A DNA stretch of 64,000 bases from Hugonella massiliensis (lineage in GTDB: Bacteria > Actinomycetota > Coriobacteriia > Coriobacteriales > Eggerthellaceae), in assembly GCA_001486445.1 (NCBI GenBank), contig LN908986.1:46182-110181 (forward strand), read 5' to 3'. Under the pieces are notes generated by a model, which saw nothing but the letters and a program-made list of their open reading frames with translations, ran no database searches and had not been told where the DNA came from. Positions 16,891 to 25,604 of the stretch are shown here, piece by piece. Every line of letters starts with the position of its first letter. The stretch's first letter is position 1. Position numbers and translations under genes: made by a program.

Positions 16891-17547
16891 TCAGGAAACG
16901 GCAGGAGACTCTGGCCCGATGGGCTCATCGGGCGCAAGCTGGGGGACGATGAGGCCACTGGCGACGGCGTGCACTGCCAAGCGCAGAATGCTGTCGTAGC
17001 CGGTTTTGGCGAGGATCTCGGATATGCGCCGCTTGACGGTCCCCTCGCTCATGTAGAGGTCGCAAGCGATTTCCTTGCGCGACTTGCCCTCGCAGACGCA
17101 GCGCAGGATGGCGATTTCGGTATCGGAAAGCTTGGCCGCACCCGACAGCATGCTCGCATGCGCATGGGGGAAGGTCGAGTAGCCCTCGGCGGTCGACGTG
17201 ATGATCGCGGCGAGCTCAGCGGTGCCCACGTTCTTGTACACGAAGCTGTCGGCGCCGGCGCTTTTGGCCTGGTCGATAAAGGTAATTTCGGGCATTCCCG
17301 TCATGATTACGACTTTGACCTGGGGAAAGTCCCTTTTGATAGCGCGGGTGGCGGAAATGCCGTTCGCGTCGTGTTCCGTGCACACGTCCATGAGGACGAC
17401 GTCGACATCGTGGGCGCGCACGGCGGCAAGCGCGAGCTCGGCGTTGCCTATACCGGCCACCACCTGCATATCGGGGCGGGTGTCGAGCGCGGCGGAGAGC
17501 GACTCGCGCAAGATTACCTGGTCTTCAACGATGAGGATGCGAATCAT
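16891..17547 (-). CDS. NarL/LuxR-family response regulator
   Basis: 218 residues. The receiver domain (about 1-120) has acidic residues VEDQ and the phosphoacceptor Asp in VVLMDVCTEHDANG, with Thr in IMTGMPE and Lys in FVYKNVG. A LuxR-type helix-turn-helix (LSDTEIAILRCVCEGKSRKE, MSEGTVKRRISEILAKTGY) follows. The ATG at 17545-17547 has AGGAGGCTTCCC upstream and overlaps the 3' end of the kinase gene by 23 bases. It is the last gene of a three-gene sensor operon. Target genes are unknown. Confidence 0.92.
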   Translation of the reverse strand: MIRILIVEDQVILRESLSAALDTRPDMQVVAGIGNAELALAAVRAHDVDVVLMDVCTEHDANGISATRAIKRDFPQVKVVIMTGMPEITFIDQAKSAGADSFVYKNVGTAELAAIITSTAEGYSTFPHAHASMLSGAAKLSDTEIAILRCVCEGKSRKEIACDLYMSEGTVKRRISEILAKTGYDSILRLAVHAVASGLIVPQLAPDEPIGPESPAVS

Positions 17548-19042
17548 GGGAAGCCTCCTTTGGGTCGAGGGAGCGATCGCGGGCATCGCGCGGGGAAAGC
17601 GGTAGACGCGCGCGTAGGGAGAAAGGCGAGGTGGAAACGATCTCGAAGGTACCGCCCACCTCCTCGGCGGCCGCACGCATGCCCGGCACGCCAAGGCCTT
17701 CGGTCAGATGCGACGGCGCAGGGGCGCCGTTGTTCGAAACCGTGAGCGTGCACGCCTCCGACGTGAGGGAAATCGCAACGTCAACGCGGGCTGCCTGCCC
17801 GTGCTTGACGGCGTTGGTCGCCGATTCGCGCACGATGTCGACGACTGCGCGCGCAAGGCGCCGCTCGCGGGGCAGCGTGCCTTCCACAACAAGAGCGCAC
17901 CTCACGAGCGAGAAGGCGTCGACGATGGAGGCGAGTTCGGCTACGGGATCCACCTCGTCGGCGACGGCGATGTCGTGGGTGATGTCGCGCAGGAGCTCCT
18001 TCACCTGCGCGAGCTCTGCGGCCGTAGGGTCGCTCTTTTCCAGATAGCGGTGCAGAATCGAAAGCTTCTGCCCGATCGTGTCGTGCACGCGCGAACGCAT
18101 TTTGCGCTCGGCATCGGCCCGCGCGACCGCTCGCACGTCGGCAAGGGAGGCGGCGAGCTCGCGATTGGCCGTCGCAAGCAGATCGTTCGTGCGCGCGATA
18201 GCCCGGTTGAGCGACTCCTCTTCCGTCACGTCGGCGGCGGTGACGCAGCGGCAGTGCCTGGCACGCAGCATGACATGGCAGACATCGAACAGCAGCGTCG
18301 AGCCGTCCGGCATGACGACGCGCAGCTGGCGCAGCGCCTCGTAGGGATCTTCCGGCTGGGCATCTTGCTCGCTGTCGGGAGCCCCGCGTCCCGCCTGCAC
18401 GAGAAACGCGGCTATCTCGTCGGCGGACGAGAGGTCGGCAGGCGCCCCCAAGCCGTTTAGGCAAGAGCGCATGCGGTTGTTCATGAACACGATGCGTCCG
18501 TGCATGTCTGCATACAGCACGCCCTCGGGCAGCACGTCGAGCGCATCGACGCACGAGAGCGGCGAGGGCTGGCGCTGGAGCACGACCCGGTCGACCGCCA
18601 GGTTGCTGGCCGTGCGGAACAGAACGTAGCCGCACTCCACGATGACCAGAACCACATAGGAATCGCCGAGTGCAGACACGAACGGCGGGGTAAAGCAGAG
18701 GAGCAGCACCGCTTCCACGCTCTCCCAGACACGGTGGCAGCGCACCGCCACGAGCAGCGCGAGCAGCGCGCATGGCACGCTCACGTACAGCAGCAGATCA
18801 GCCGGCACCTTGAGCGCGAAGAGGTACACGAACCCGCTCACGTTGCCAGTCACCGACAGCTGGACGAGCGCAACGCAGACAAAGAGCTGCACGACCAGGG
18901 AAAACTCGTACGCGCATCGCAGCGGCGACGAATCGGCGCGCTTGGTGCACAGCAAAGCGTGCACGAATTGCCCGCACACGAGCAGAAACAGGCATGCGTA
19001 GAGCGCATGGGCGACGGGAGTATGCACCGACAGAACGTTCAC
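17525..19042 (-). CDS. PAS-containing sensor histidine kinase
   Basis: 505 residues. About five transmembrane helices (about 10-150) precede a PAS-like domain (about 160-280, VLPEGVLYADMHGRIVFMNN). A coiled coil then leads into a HisKA_3-like dimerisation helix with H320 (RSRVHDTIGQKLSILHRYL). The ATPase domain has ESATNAVKHGQAARV (N box) and EGLGVPGMRAAAEEVGG (G box). The GTG start at 19040-19042 overlaps the stop of the upstream 7TM sensor gene (GTGA). It should phosphorylate the overlapping NarL-type regulator. The signal is unknown. Confidence 0.85.
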   Translation of the reverse strand: MNVLSVHTPVAHALYACLFLLVCGQFVHALLCTKRADSSPLRCAYEFSLVVQLFVCVALVQLSVTGNVSGFVYLFALKVPADLLLYVSVPCALLALLVAVRCHRVWESVEAVLLLCFTPPFVSALGDSYVVLVIVECGYVLFRTASNLAVDRVVLQRQPSPLSCVDALDVLPEGVLYADMHGRIVFMNNRMRSCLNGLGAPADLSSADEIAAFLVQAGRGAPDSEQDAQPEDPYEALRQLRVVMPDGSTLLFDVCHVMLRARHCRCVTAADVTEEESLNRAIARTNDLLATANRELAASLADVRAVARADAERKMRSRVHDTIGQKLSILHRYLEKSDPTAAELAQVKELLRDITHDIAVADEVDPVAELASIVDAFSLVRCALVVEGTLPRERRLARAVVDIVRESATNAVKHGQAARVDVAISLTSEACTLTVSNNGAPAPSHLTEGLGVPGMRAAAEEVGGTFEIVSTSPFSLRARLPLSPRDARDRSLDPKEASHDSHPHR

Positions 19043-20823
19043 GAGCCCGTTTCCTCCCGCACGAGCAGCTCGACGCGCACAGCTGCGTCCTCGAAGGAAA
19101 CCGAGGCCGACTGCCCCGCTTCATCCGGCGACTCCAGCAGCCGGCACGCCTTCCCCAACGCCTCCGCGCACGCCTCCGCGCACTGGAGCACGCCGCGGAT
19201 GCGGACATCGCCCGGGGCAGGCGCCTGCTGCACATAGAGCATCACGACGGCATCGTCGAGGCCGCACGCAACGTCCGCGAGCTCGTACAGGCAATCGTAG
19301 ACCGCGCTTGCAGCGTGCGTCGAGACCGGTCGGGCAACATCAACGAGCGTGCCGCATTCGATGCCGACCCCGCGCATATCGCTTGCAATCTGGCCCAAGC
19401 CGAGCCGCAAGCTCTCTGGGGTAACCGCAGAGCCCTCCTCGCCTCCAAGCGCGAGCGCCCCCTGCTGTTTGCACCAGCTCACGAGCAACTTGGCTTGGGC
19501 GAGTTGGCCGCGCGCCAGGGCCGGGTCGTCCGGCAGCGCGTCGAGCAGGCTGTCGATGCGCGCGACCTTTTCTGCCAGGGTCTCGGTGATGTCGTCTGCA
19601 ATCCGCGCTTCCTCGCGCTGGCGCGCGAGCGTGCGTTCGAGCTCGCTTTGGTGGGAAAGCGCCCGGTTGCGACGCTTGAGCTGGGCGCGCTGGCGTTCGA
19701 GCTGGGCGCGCTGCTCCACAAGCGACGAGACGTCCTTTCTGGCGAGCGCGTATCCGCCCAGCACCGCATACACCGTATAGCTGGACCTCGGCGTCTTGGA
19801 AAGGTGCAGCGTCACGGGGCCGTCGGAATGCCCCGCTACGCGGACAGCGCGTGCGGCAAGGTGCTCGGGCAGAGGCTTTGCCGCATCCGACTGCGCGCAG
19901 ACGCGCCCCTTCCCGTCGAGCACGCGCACGTCGTAGGGCACGGTCTCGAACAGCGCTCCGTACCATGTGTACGAGGGGAGTATTCCAAGCTCGAGCGCGC
20001 ACTCCATCCCGATCATGACGAGCAGGGACTGCACAACGGTCAAGTTGAGCGGAAAGCTCGCCCCAAGCACATAGAGAATGCTGTAGGCCGCGCCAACGGC
20101 CAAGAAGAACCCCACCACTGCCAGCGTCTTGCGCAGGTCCTTGCGTGCGTTGACGAAGGCGATGATGAGAAAGCCCAGGTACTGGACGATAATCCAGATG
20201 TAGAGGACGACATACGCGGGGGCATAGGCATACGCAGATCTCCACTCGGGGTCGGAAAAGTCAAAGTCGAAGACCGCATGGTGGAGGTTGTTCGTGAGCA
20301 CGAGCACAAGGAACATGCCGTCGATGGCAAAGCACGCCGCCCGCGCCCAGCGCGCCCGTGGAGAAGAGCCCCATTTGGTCTGCGGGACGATGGAAAACAG
20401 CACGAACGTGGGGACGGCCAGCATCGGAAGGTAGTACAGGTACCACATGATGCTTACGGCGATGCTGCTCTGGACATTCCACTTTGCGACGGTGAGCGCG
20501 AGCCAGAAGAAGAGCAGCGCCGCAACGGCAAGCAGGCAGCGCATCGTCTCTGCAGAGGAACAGCGCAAGCGGACTGAGTAGCCCCACCCGGTCACGGCAA
20601 GCGCGCAGAGGACCATGACGAGCTCCCTGTTGATGCTGCCGTCCGTGGGATACCGGGGCTCGACCTGGGACGGTGGCGTCGCCACCTGGCAAATGCACAG
20701 CACGGCGACCAGCACGACGGCGCACGAAGCGGCGGCCAGGCGAATGATGCGGATGCGCTTGGCAGCCGCCTGCGGCGTCATGCCGGCAAGGCCGCGTGTT
20801 TGGTATGTGCTCCGCCTCTCCAC
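19039..20823 (-). CDS. Histidine kinase N-terminal 7TM-domain sensor protein
   Basis: About 594 residues from the suggested GTG at 20821-20823 (AAAGGCGGCAGG upstream); an ATG at 20779-20781 is the alternative. The N-terminal half has seven to eight helices with the HisKA_7TM pattern (WYLYYLPMLAVPTFVLF, LTNNLHHAVFDFDF, ELGILPSYTWYGALFE). A PAS-like segment and a long coiled coil (about 385-470, rich in QLERQRAQLKRR) follow. The C-terminal helical-ATPase-like part has no recognisable phosphorylatable H box or canonical N/G boxes. It may be a co-sensor feeding the kinase encoded next, whose start overlaps its stop. Confidence 0.75.
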   Translation of the reverse strand: MERRSTYQTRGLAGMTPQAAAKRIRIIRLAAASCAVVLVAVLCICQVATPPSQVEPRYPTDGSINRELVMVLCALAVTGWGYSVRLRCSSAETMRCLLAVAALLFFWLALTVAKWNVQSSIAVSIMWYLYYLPMLAVPTFVLFSIVPQTKWGSSPRARWARAACFAIDGMFLVLVLTNNLHHAVFDFDFSDPEWRSAYAYAPAYVVLYIWIIVQYLGFLIIAFVNARKDLRKTLAVVGFFLAVGAAYSILYVLGASFPLNLTVVQSLLVMIGMECALELGILPSYTWYGALFETVPYDVRVLDGKGRVCAQSDAAKPLPEHLAARAVRVAGHSDGPVTLHLSKTPRSSYTVYAVLGGYALARKDVSSLVEQRAQLERQRAQLKRRNRALSHQSELERTLARQREEARIADDITETLAEKVARIDSLLDALPDDPALARGQLAQAKLLVSWCKQQGALALGGEEGSAVTPESLRLGLGQIASDMRGVGIECGTLVDVARPVSTHAASAVYDCLYELADVACGLDDAVVMLYVQQAPAPGDVRIRGVLQCAEACAEALGKACRLLESPDEAGQSASVSFEDAAVRVELLVREETGS

Positions 20824-21069
20824 CAGCCTGCCGCCTTTCGTCCGAAACGACCTGCATTGAAGTATACGCGACACCTGAAACGGAAAAATCGGCTGGGCAG
20901 CTGCCGGGCGGGATACAGCTGGGACATTCGGCTCTCTTTTCACGCGAGAGCTGGCCAGATGTCTCAGCGAAATGCAGGCAAGCGGGGCACGGGGGTGTCT
21001 ATTTCGAGAGGACTACCAGCTAGGATTTACGTTGAGCACGATTGCAGCACTCTCGGAAAGGGGCCTGTC

Positions 21070-22354
21070 ATGGGACTTCTGAAAGCCGGCATAGGCGCAG
21101 CGAGCGGCGTTTTGGCCGATTCGTGCCGCGACTACTTCTACTGCACATCACTCGATGCCGACACCCTTGTTGCAAAGGGAGAAAAGCGCACGTCGGAGCG
21201 GAGTTCGAACGTGCACGGCGAGCAGAACATAATATCGGACGGATCGATTGTGGCGGTCAACGAGGGCCAGTTCATGATCATCGTCGAGCAGGGCGCGATC
21301 GTCGAGGCCTGCGGCGAGCCCGGCGAGTTCGTCTTCGATTCCTCCACCGAGCCGAGCCTTTTCTTCGGCGAGTCGGGGTCGCTGGGCGAGCGCCTGCGCC
21401 AGACCTTCGAGCGCATGGGCGCGCGATTTTCCTTCGGCGGCGACACCGGCAAGGACCAGCGGGTCTACTTCTTCAACACGAAAGAGATCGTCAACAACAA
21501 GTACGGAACGGCCTCCCCGGTACCTTTCCGCGTCGTCGACGCCAACATCGGACTCGACGTGGACATCTCGGTGCGCTGCAACGGATCCTACTCCTACCGC
21601 ATCGTCAACCCGCTGCTCTTCTACAAGAACGTGTGCGGCAACGTTGAAGAGCCCTACCGGCGCGACCAGATCGACGGGCAGCTGAAAAGCGAGCTGCTCA
21701 CCGCCTTGCAACCGGCCTTCGCCCGCATCTCGGCGATGGGCGTGCGCTACAGCGCCGTACCCGCGCACACCAAAGAGCTCGCCCAGGCGCTCAACGAAGA
21801 GCTTTCCGACACCTGGTCCGACCTGCGCGGCATCGAGGTGGCGTCGTTCGGCGTGAACTCGATCGCCGCGTCGCCCGAAGACGAGGACATGATCAAGCAG
21901 CTTCAGAAGGCGGCGGTCATGCGCGACCCCACCATGGCGGCGGCGAACTTGGCGGCGGCCCAAAGCGACGCCATGCGCGCGGCGGCAGCCAACGAGGCGG
22001 GAGCCGCCGTGGGCTTCATGGGCATGGGAATGGCAGGCGCCATGGGCGGCATGAACGGCGCCGACCTGTACGGACGCGGGAGTGCCGGAGGCGCTGCGGC
22101 GCCGCAATCCGCCTACCAGCAGGCTCCGGGCGGGGGCTTTGGCGCGGCGGCGGGCACGGCACGCGGGGGCAGGTGCCGCAGCGGGAGCCAACGGCTGGAC
22201 CTGTCCGGCATGCGGCGTGGCCAACACCGGCAAGTTCTGCTCCGAGTGCGGCGCCCCGCGCCCGGCAGCGGCGCAGGGCGCATGGCACTGTCCGGCATGC
22301 GGCGCGGCCAACACCGGCAAGTTCTGCTCCGAGTGCGGCACCCCGCGCCCGTAA
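21070..22354 (+). CDS. SPFH/virion-core-like protein with frameshifted C-terminal zinc ribbons
   Basis: The ATG at 21070 follows GAAAGGGGCC. About 365 residues read in one frame. They comprise an SPFH-like domain of the YdjI/virion core group (DSCRDYFYCTSLDADTLV, QRVYFFNTKEIVNNKYGT, YSYRIVNPLLFYKNVCGN), then an Ala/Gly/Met-rich linker. Two tandem zinc ribbons (WTCPACGVANTGKFCSECG, WHCPACGAANTGKFCSECG) are encoded only in the next frame. Skipping one G in the run GGGGG at 22165-22169 would join them and end at 22354. Without the shift the frame runs to 22572 through non-native sequence. This could be a sequence error, a recent mutation or a programmed shift. Likely role: membrane-associated chaperone or stress protein (inferred). 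Confidence 0.75.
22202..22353 (+). repeat. Tandem 87-bp zinc-ribbon coding repeat
   Basis: TGTCCGGCATGCGGCG starts at 22202 and again at 22289. About 63 bases of each copy are almost identical, giving two CPACGxANTGKFCSECGxPRP modules. This points to a recent internal duplication or conversion. Confidence 0.85.
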
Positions 22355-22370
22355 CGCACGACGAGCAACC

Positions 22371-22405
22371 GGCGGGGCCGCAAACGCAGGGCACGCGGCC
22401 CCGCC
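22371..22405 (+). terminator. Hairpin after the SPFH gene
   Basis: GGCGGGGCCGC and GCGGCCCCGCC form an 11-bp perfect stem around a 13-nt loop, followed by TTGCG. It lies 17 bases after the zinc-ribbon stop at 22354, which supports that frame as the real gene end. Confidence 0.6.
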
Positions 22406-22540
22406 TTGCGTGCCCGAAGGCGTTCCAGAGGGGCTTCGGGTGCAGGGCGCGCGCCCGTTTTGCAAGCGGAACGCGACCCACGGGAGGATCGATGGCACAC
22501 TTCTTCGTCCCCTCCGCGGCTGACCGCGTCCCCCGAAAAA

Positions 22541-22574
22541 GCGCAAGCGCAGCGCCTCGTCCCGCATGTTGAGC
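22541..22574. repeat. GC-rich repeat segment, copy 1
   Basis: GCGCAAGCGCAGCGCCTCGT then CCCGCATGTTGAGC. It resembles segments at 60188-60232 and 60573-60617, which share GCGCCCCGTCCCGC and GTTGAAC-like ends. All copies lie next to the long palindromic elements. Confidence 0.5.
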
Positions 22575-22682
22575 GACCCGGCATAAGCAGCGCACACGTC
22601 CCGACCGAGCGGAGGCAGAAAGCCCCTTCCACCGGAGACGCCCTCCACCGAATCGTCCCCCGTCACGCCCAGAGGACGAAAA

Positions 22683-22821
22683 TGGCATGCCGATCAAGTT
22701 TTCGAGAGAAATCGGCTTCGATACCTAATCGAACGTCACGTTATTGAACGAAACATCAATAGACGTTCACTAATTTTTCCGAACGACTCTGAAATGGCTC
22801 GAAAACTTGATCGGCGTGCCA
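22683..22821. repeat. Long palindromic element A1
   Basis: The left arm 22683-22706 (core GCCGATCAAGTTTTCGAG) and right arm 22798-22821 are inverted copies at 23 of 24 positions, around a 91-nt AT-rich loop. The right flank GGCGCCCGTTTCGTTTCCAG is conserved at element A2 (60071-60090), so the repeat unit extends beyond the arms. The region is gene-free. Confidence 0.85.
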
Positions 22822-22905
22822 TGGAGGCGCCCGTTTCGTTTCCAGGCGCGCAAAGGGGGCGTACAGCCGCAGCGGAAAGCAGGGGGGTGTGGAAAGAAAC
22901 GGCGA

Positions 22906-23006
22906 CCGAGGCGAGACGGGCGCAGCGGAACGCGCGCGGCCCAAGGCGGAACGCGAGCATCGTGAAGCACGCTGCCCGAGGCGAGACGGACACAGCGGGA
23001 AGCACG
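22906..23006. repeat. Direct repeat pair in gene-free spacer
   Basis: CCGAGGCGAGACGGGCGCAG at 22906 recurs as CCGAGGCGAGACGGACACAG at 22976, a 70-base period. It lies in a purine-rich spacer of about 300 bases between palindromes A1 and B1. No open reading frame with gene-like character is present. Confidence 0.6.
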
Positions 23007-23121
23007 AGGCCCGGGGCAAGGCGCGCACGAGGGAAAGCGAGCGCTCGGAGCGCGCAACAGCCCCAACGGGCAGTGGGCGGGCACGGTCACCGCAGCGACG
23101 GGCACGCAGGGAGCCAAGAAA

Positions 23122-23271
23122 TGACGTAAATGTCTCTAATTCGCGAGGCCAAAGGTCATGATCGTCAGGATAGTGAACGGATTGTTGAATATCACCCGTC
23201 AATGAAGCTCCCAAACGCAGGAACGAGCATCACCCGCGCTTGAAATCCGCGAATGAGCGATATTTACGTCA
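23122..23271. repeat. Long palindromic element B1
   Basis: Left arm 23122-23145 (TGACGTAAATGTCTCTAATT plus CGCG) and right arm 23248-23271 match in inverted orientation at 20 of 24 positions around a 102-nt loop. Outer flanks GCCAAGAAA and AAAACTCCCCTTC recur at element B2 as GCCGAGAAA and AAAATCCCCTTC. Confidence 0.85.
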
Positions 23272-23419
23272 AAACTCCCCTTCTGGCGTGCAAATGAGAC
23301 CAAAAGCACGCGGGCGGGCGGGCCGGCGCCCCGCCCCGGCGTGAGGATTTCCTCTGCCCGTAATGGGAAAGCTTCTCAGGTGGGTGTAGCATGAACCCCA
23401 AGAGAAGAAAGAGGCTCCC

Positions 23420-24703
23420 ATGACCGACCCCATCAGCACGCCCGCGATCGACGCGTCCACCCCCACCCCGGACGCCATCCGCGCCCTCGCCGCCTCCTAC
23501 GAGCAGCAGATCGTCGAATGGCGCCGCCACTTCCATCGCCACCCCGAACTGGGCGCCCATGAAGTGCACACCTCGGAATTCATCCGCGCCGAGCTCGCCC
23601 GCATCGGCGTGCCCTACCGCCTCGTCCGCGGCGAGCGCCCGCAACGGTTCCAGCAAGAGCGCACCGATTTCATCGGCACGGGCATCATTGCCACGATTGC
23701 CGGCACCGCGCCCGACGCCTACGACGACAACGGCACCCCCACCCACCGCATCGCCCTGCGCACCGATATGGACGCCCTGCGCGTTCAGGAACGCACCGAG
23801 CTGGCCTTCGCTTCCGAAGCCGAAGGCCTCATGCACGCCTGCGGCCACGACTGTCATATGGCCATGATGCTCGGTGCCGTCCGCGTGCTCTGGGCCCTGC
23901 GCGACCGCCTGCACGGCGAGGTCCGCGTCATCTTCCAGCCCGCCGAGGAAATCTCGATCGGCGCGCGCGACATGATCGCCGCCGGCGCGCTCGACGGCGT
24001 CGAAGCCATCTACGGCGCCCACATCTGGTCGGAAGTCGACGCCGGCACCGTGTCCTGCCAGCCCGGCCCCCGCATGGCCAACACCGACTGGTTCCGCATC
24101 GACATCCAGGGGGCGTCGGCTCACGGGTCGATGCCGCACAAGGGCGTCGACGCCATCGTCATCGCCTGCAAGATCGTCGATTCCCTGCAGGTGCTCGTCT
24201 CCCGCGACACCTCGCCCTTCGAACCGATCGTCGTTACCGTGGGCGAAATCCACGGCGGCACCGCCCGCAACATCATGGCCGGCAGTTCTTACCTCACGGG
24301 CACCCTACGTACGTGGCACAAGAGCTCGAGAAAAAACGCGATCGAGGAAATCGACCGGATTTCGCGCAAGGTCGCCCATGCGTTTGGCGCCGAATACAAC
24401 TTCACCTTCGAAGCGGGCAACCCCAACGTCGTCAATGACGCCCGCTGCAGTGAAATCGCCGGCTCCGCCGTCGAGAAGGTGCTTGGCGCGGACGCCCTGG
24501 CCACCTACGAAGGCACGCTCGCCGGCGAGGACTTCGCCGAATACCTGCAGATCGTTCCCGGCGTCTTCGCCTTCATCGGCACGCGCAACCCCGCAGTGGG
24601 CGCAAAGTTCCCCCAGCACAGCTGCTACTACACCATCGACGAAAGCGTGCTGGCCAAAGGAACTATGGTCGCCGCCCAATGGGCCTGCGACATGCTCGCT
24701 TAA
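23420..24703 (+). CDS. M20-family amidohydrolase
   Basis: 427 residues of the peptidase M20 / aminoacylase-hippurate hydrolase group. The dinuclear metal site is visible: RTDMDAL (Asp), HACGHDCHM (C141 and H143), the general-base pair in FQPAEE, and HSCYYT near the C-terminus. The dimerisation domain contains ASAHGSMPHKGVDAIV. It would hydrolyse an N-acyl amino acid or similar amide in the cytoplasm; the substrate is unknown. The ATG at 23420 follows AAGAGGCTCCC. Palindromic element B1 ends 149 bases upstream. The gene is followed after 104 bases by a TIM-barrel protein. Confidence 0.9.
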   Translation: MTDPISTPAIDASTPTPDAIRALAASYEQQIVEWRRHFHRHPELGAHEVHTSEFIRAELARIGVPYRLVRGERPQRFQQERTDFIGTGIIATIAGTAPDAYDDNGTPTHRIALRTDMDALRVQERTELAFASEAEGLMHACGHDCHMAMMLGAVRVLWALRDRLHGEVRVIFQPAEEISIGARDMIAAGALDGVEAIYGAHIWSEVDAGTVSCQPGPRMANTDWFRIDIQGASAHGSMPHKGVDAIVIACKIVDSLQVLVSRDTSPFEPIVVTVGEIHGGTARNIMAGSSYLTGTLRTWHKSSRKNAIEEIDRISRKVAHAFGAEYNFTFEAGNPNVVNDARCSEIAGSAVEKVLGADALATYEGTLAGEDFAEYLQIVPGVFAFIGTRNPAVGAKFPQHSCYYTIDESVLAKGTMVAAQWACDMLA

Positions 24704-24807
24704 ACGAGCCCACGCCCGGGCAAATTTTGACCAACTGTAAAAATCACCTGACCGCGAATGGATACACTGAAAGTCACGAGCTTTGGATTGTCTAAAGGAG
24801 GCGTTGC

Positions 24808-25542
24808 ATGACCCACTTGAAGTGGAACCACGAACTGCAAGGCAAAAAAGACGTGCTCATGCCAGAAATCGAGCGCGATGACGCCGAAGGCGTCGCCCCG
24901 ATCGAATCGCGTCTGCGCCACAACATCCTGCGCGTACCCAAGGAAATCGAGCAGGCAAGCGGCATTGTGGTCTACGGCCGTCGCATCAAGAGCCTCCTTT
25001 TCAGCACCGACATCGCCATCATCCGCAACTGCGATGCCGACGCCGTGTTCTGCGTCTACCCCTTCACCGCCCAGCGCGCGATCAGCTCTGCCGTGGTGAG
25101 CGCGGCCGCCGTGCCCGTCTTCTGCGGCGTGGGCGGCGGCACCACCCAGGGCATGCGCGCCACCTACCTGGCCATGGACGCCGAAAACCAGGGCGCCATG
25201 GGCGTCGTAGTAAACGCGCCTTTGCCCAATCGCGATCTGCGCATGATGGCCCGCATCGTCGATATCCCGATCGTTGCCACCGTGGTATCGGAAAATACCG
25301 ACGTGGGACGCCGCATGGAGTTCGGCGCCACGATCTTGAACGTGGCCGCCGGCGCGAAAACCGCCGAAGTTGTAGCCAAAATCCGCAAGGAGCATCCGCG
25401 CGCCCCCATCATCGCCTCGGGCGGCAAGACCCCCGAATCGATCACGAAGACGATTGAAGCCGGCGCCAACGCCATCGTCTACACGCCGCCTTCGTCCTCG
25501 CAGCTCTTCAGCACGATGATGGACGATTACCGCGCGATGTAG
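24808..25542 (+). CDS. Conserved TIM-barrel protein of unknown function
   Basis: 244 residues, often labelled hydrolase in Firmicutes and actinobacteria without biochemical support. Beta/alpha-barrel features are visible: phosphate-binding-like loops VFCGVGGGTTQGMR and PIIASGGKTPESI, plus GANAIVYTPPSSSQLF at the end. The N-terminus has the conserved ESRLRHNILRVPKEIEQASG. It resembles IGPS/ThiG/HisA-type barrels, so binding of a sugar- or nucleotide-phosphate is plausible (inference). The ATG follows TAAAGGAGGCGTTGC, a very strong ribosome site. The gene ends at a strong intrinsic terminator and converges on the PucR gene. Confidence 0.75.
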   Translation: MTHLKWNHELQGKKDVLMPEIERDDAEGVAPIESRLRHNILRVPKEIEQASGIVVYGRRIKSLLFSTDIAIIRNCDADAVFCVYPFTAQRAISSAVVSAAAVPVFCGVGGGTTQGMRATYLAMDAENQGAMGVVVNAPLPNRDLRMMARIVDIPIVATVVSENTDVGRRMEFGATILNVAAGAKTAEVVAKIRKEHPRAPIIASGGKTPESITKTIEAGANAIVYTPPSSSQLFSTMMDDYRAM

Positions 25543-25558
25543 GCGCAACCGCGCACCC

Positions 25559-25597
25559 AAGCGGGAAGACGGAACGATCCGCCTTCCCGCTTTTTTT
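25559..25597 (+). terminator. Strong intrinsic terminator
   Basis: AAGCGGGAAG (25559-25568) pairs with CTTCCCGCTT (25583-25592) and is followed by a run of seven T. It closes the TIM-barrel gene. Confidence 0.93.
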
Positions 25598-25604
25598 CGC
25601 CCGC

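Noticed and set aside
22838-23150. Basic protein encoded in the purine-rich spacer between palindromes
   Set aside because: Reading frames here are low-complexity Arg/Gly/Ala strings without ribosome sites, as expected from repeated GAGGCGAGACGG-type DNA.
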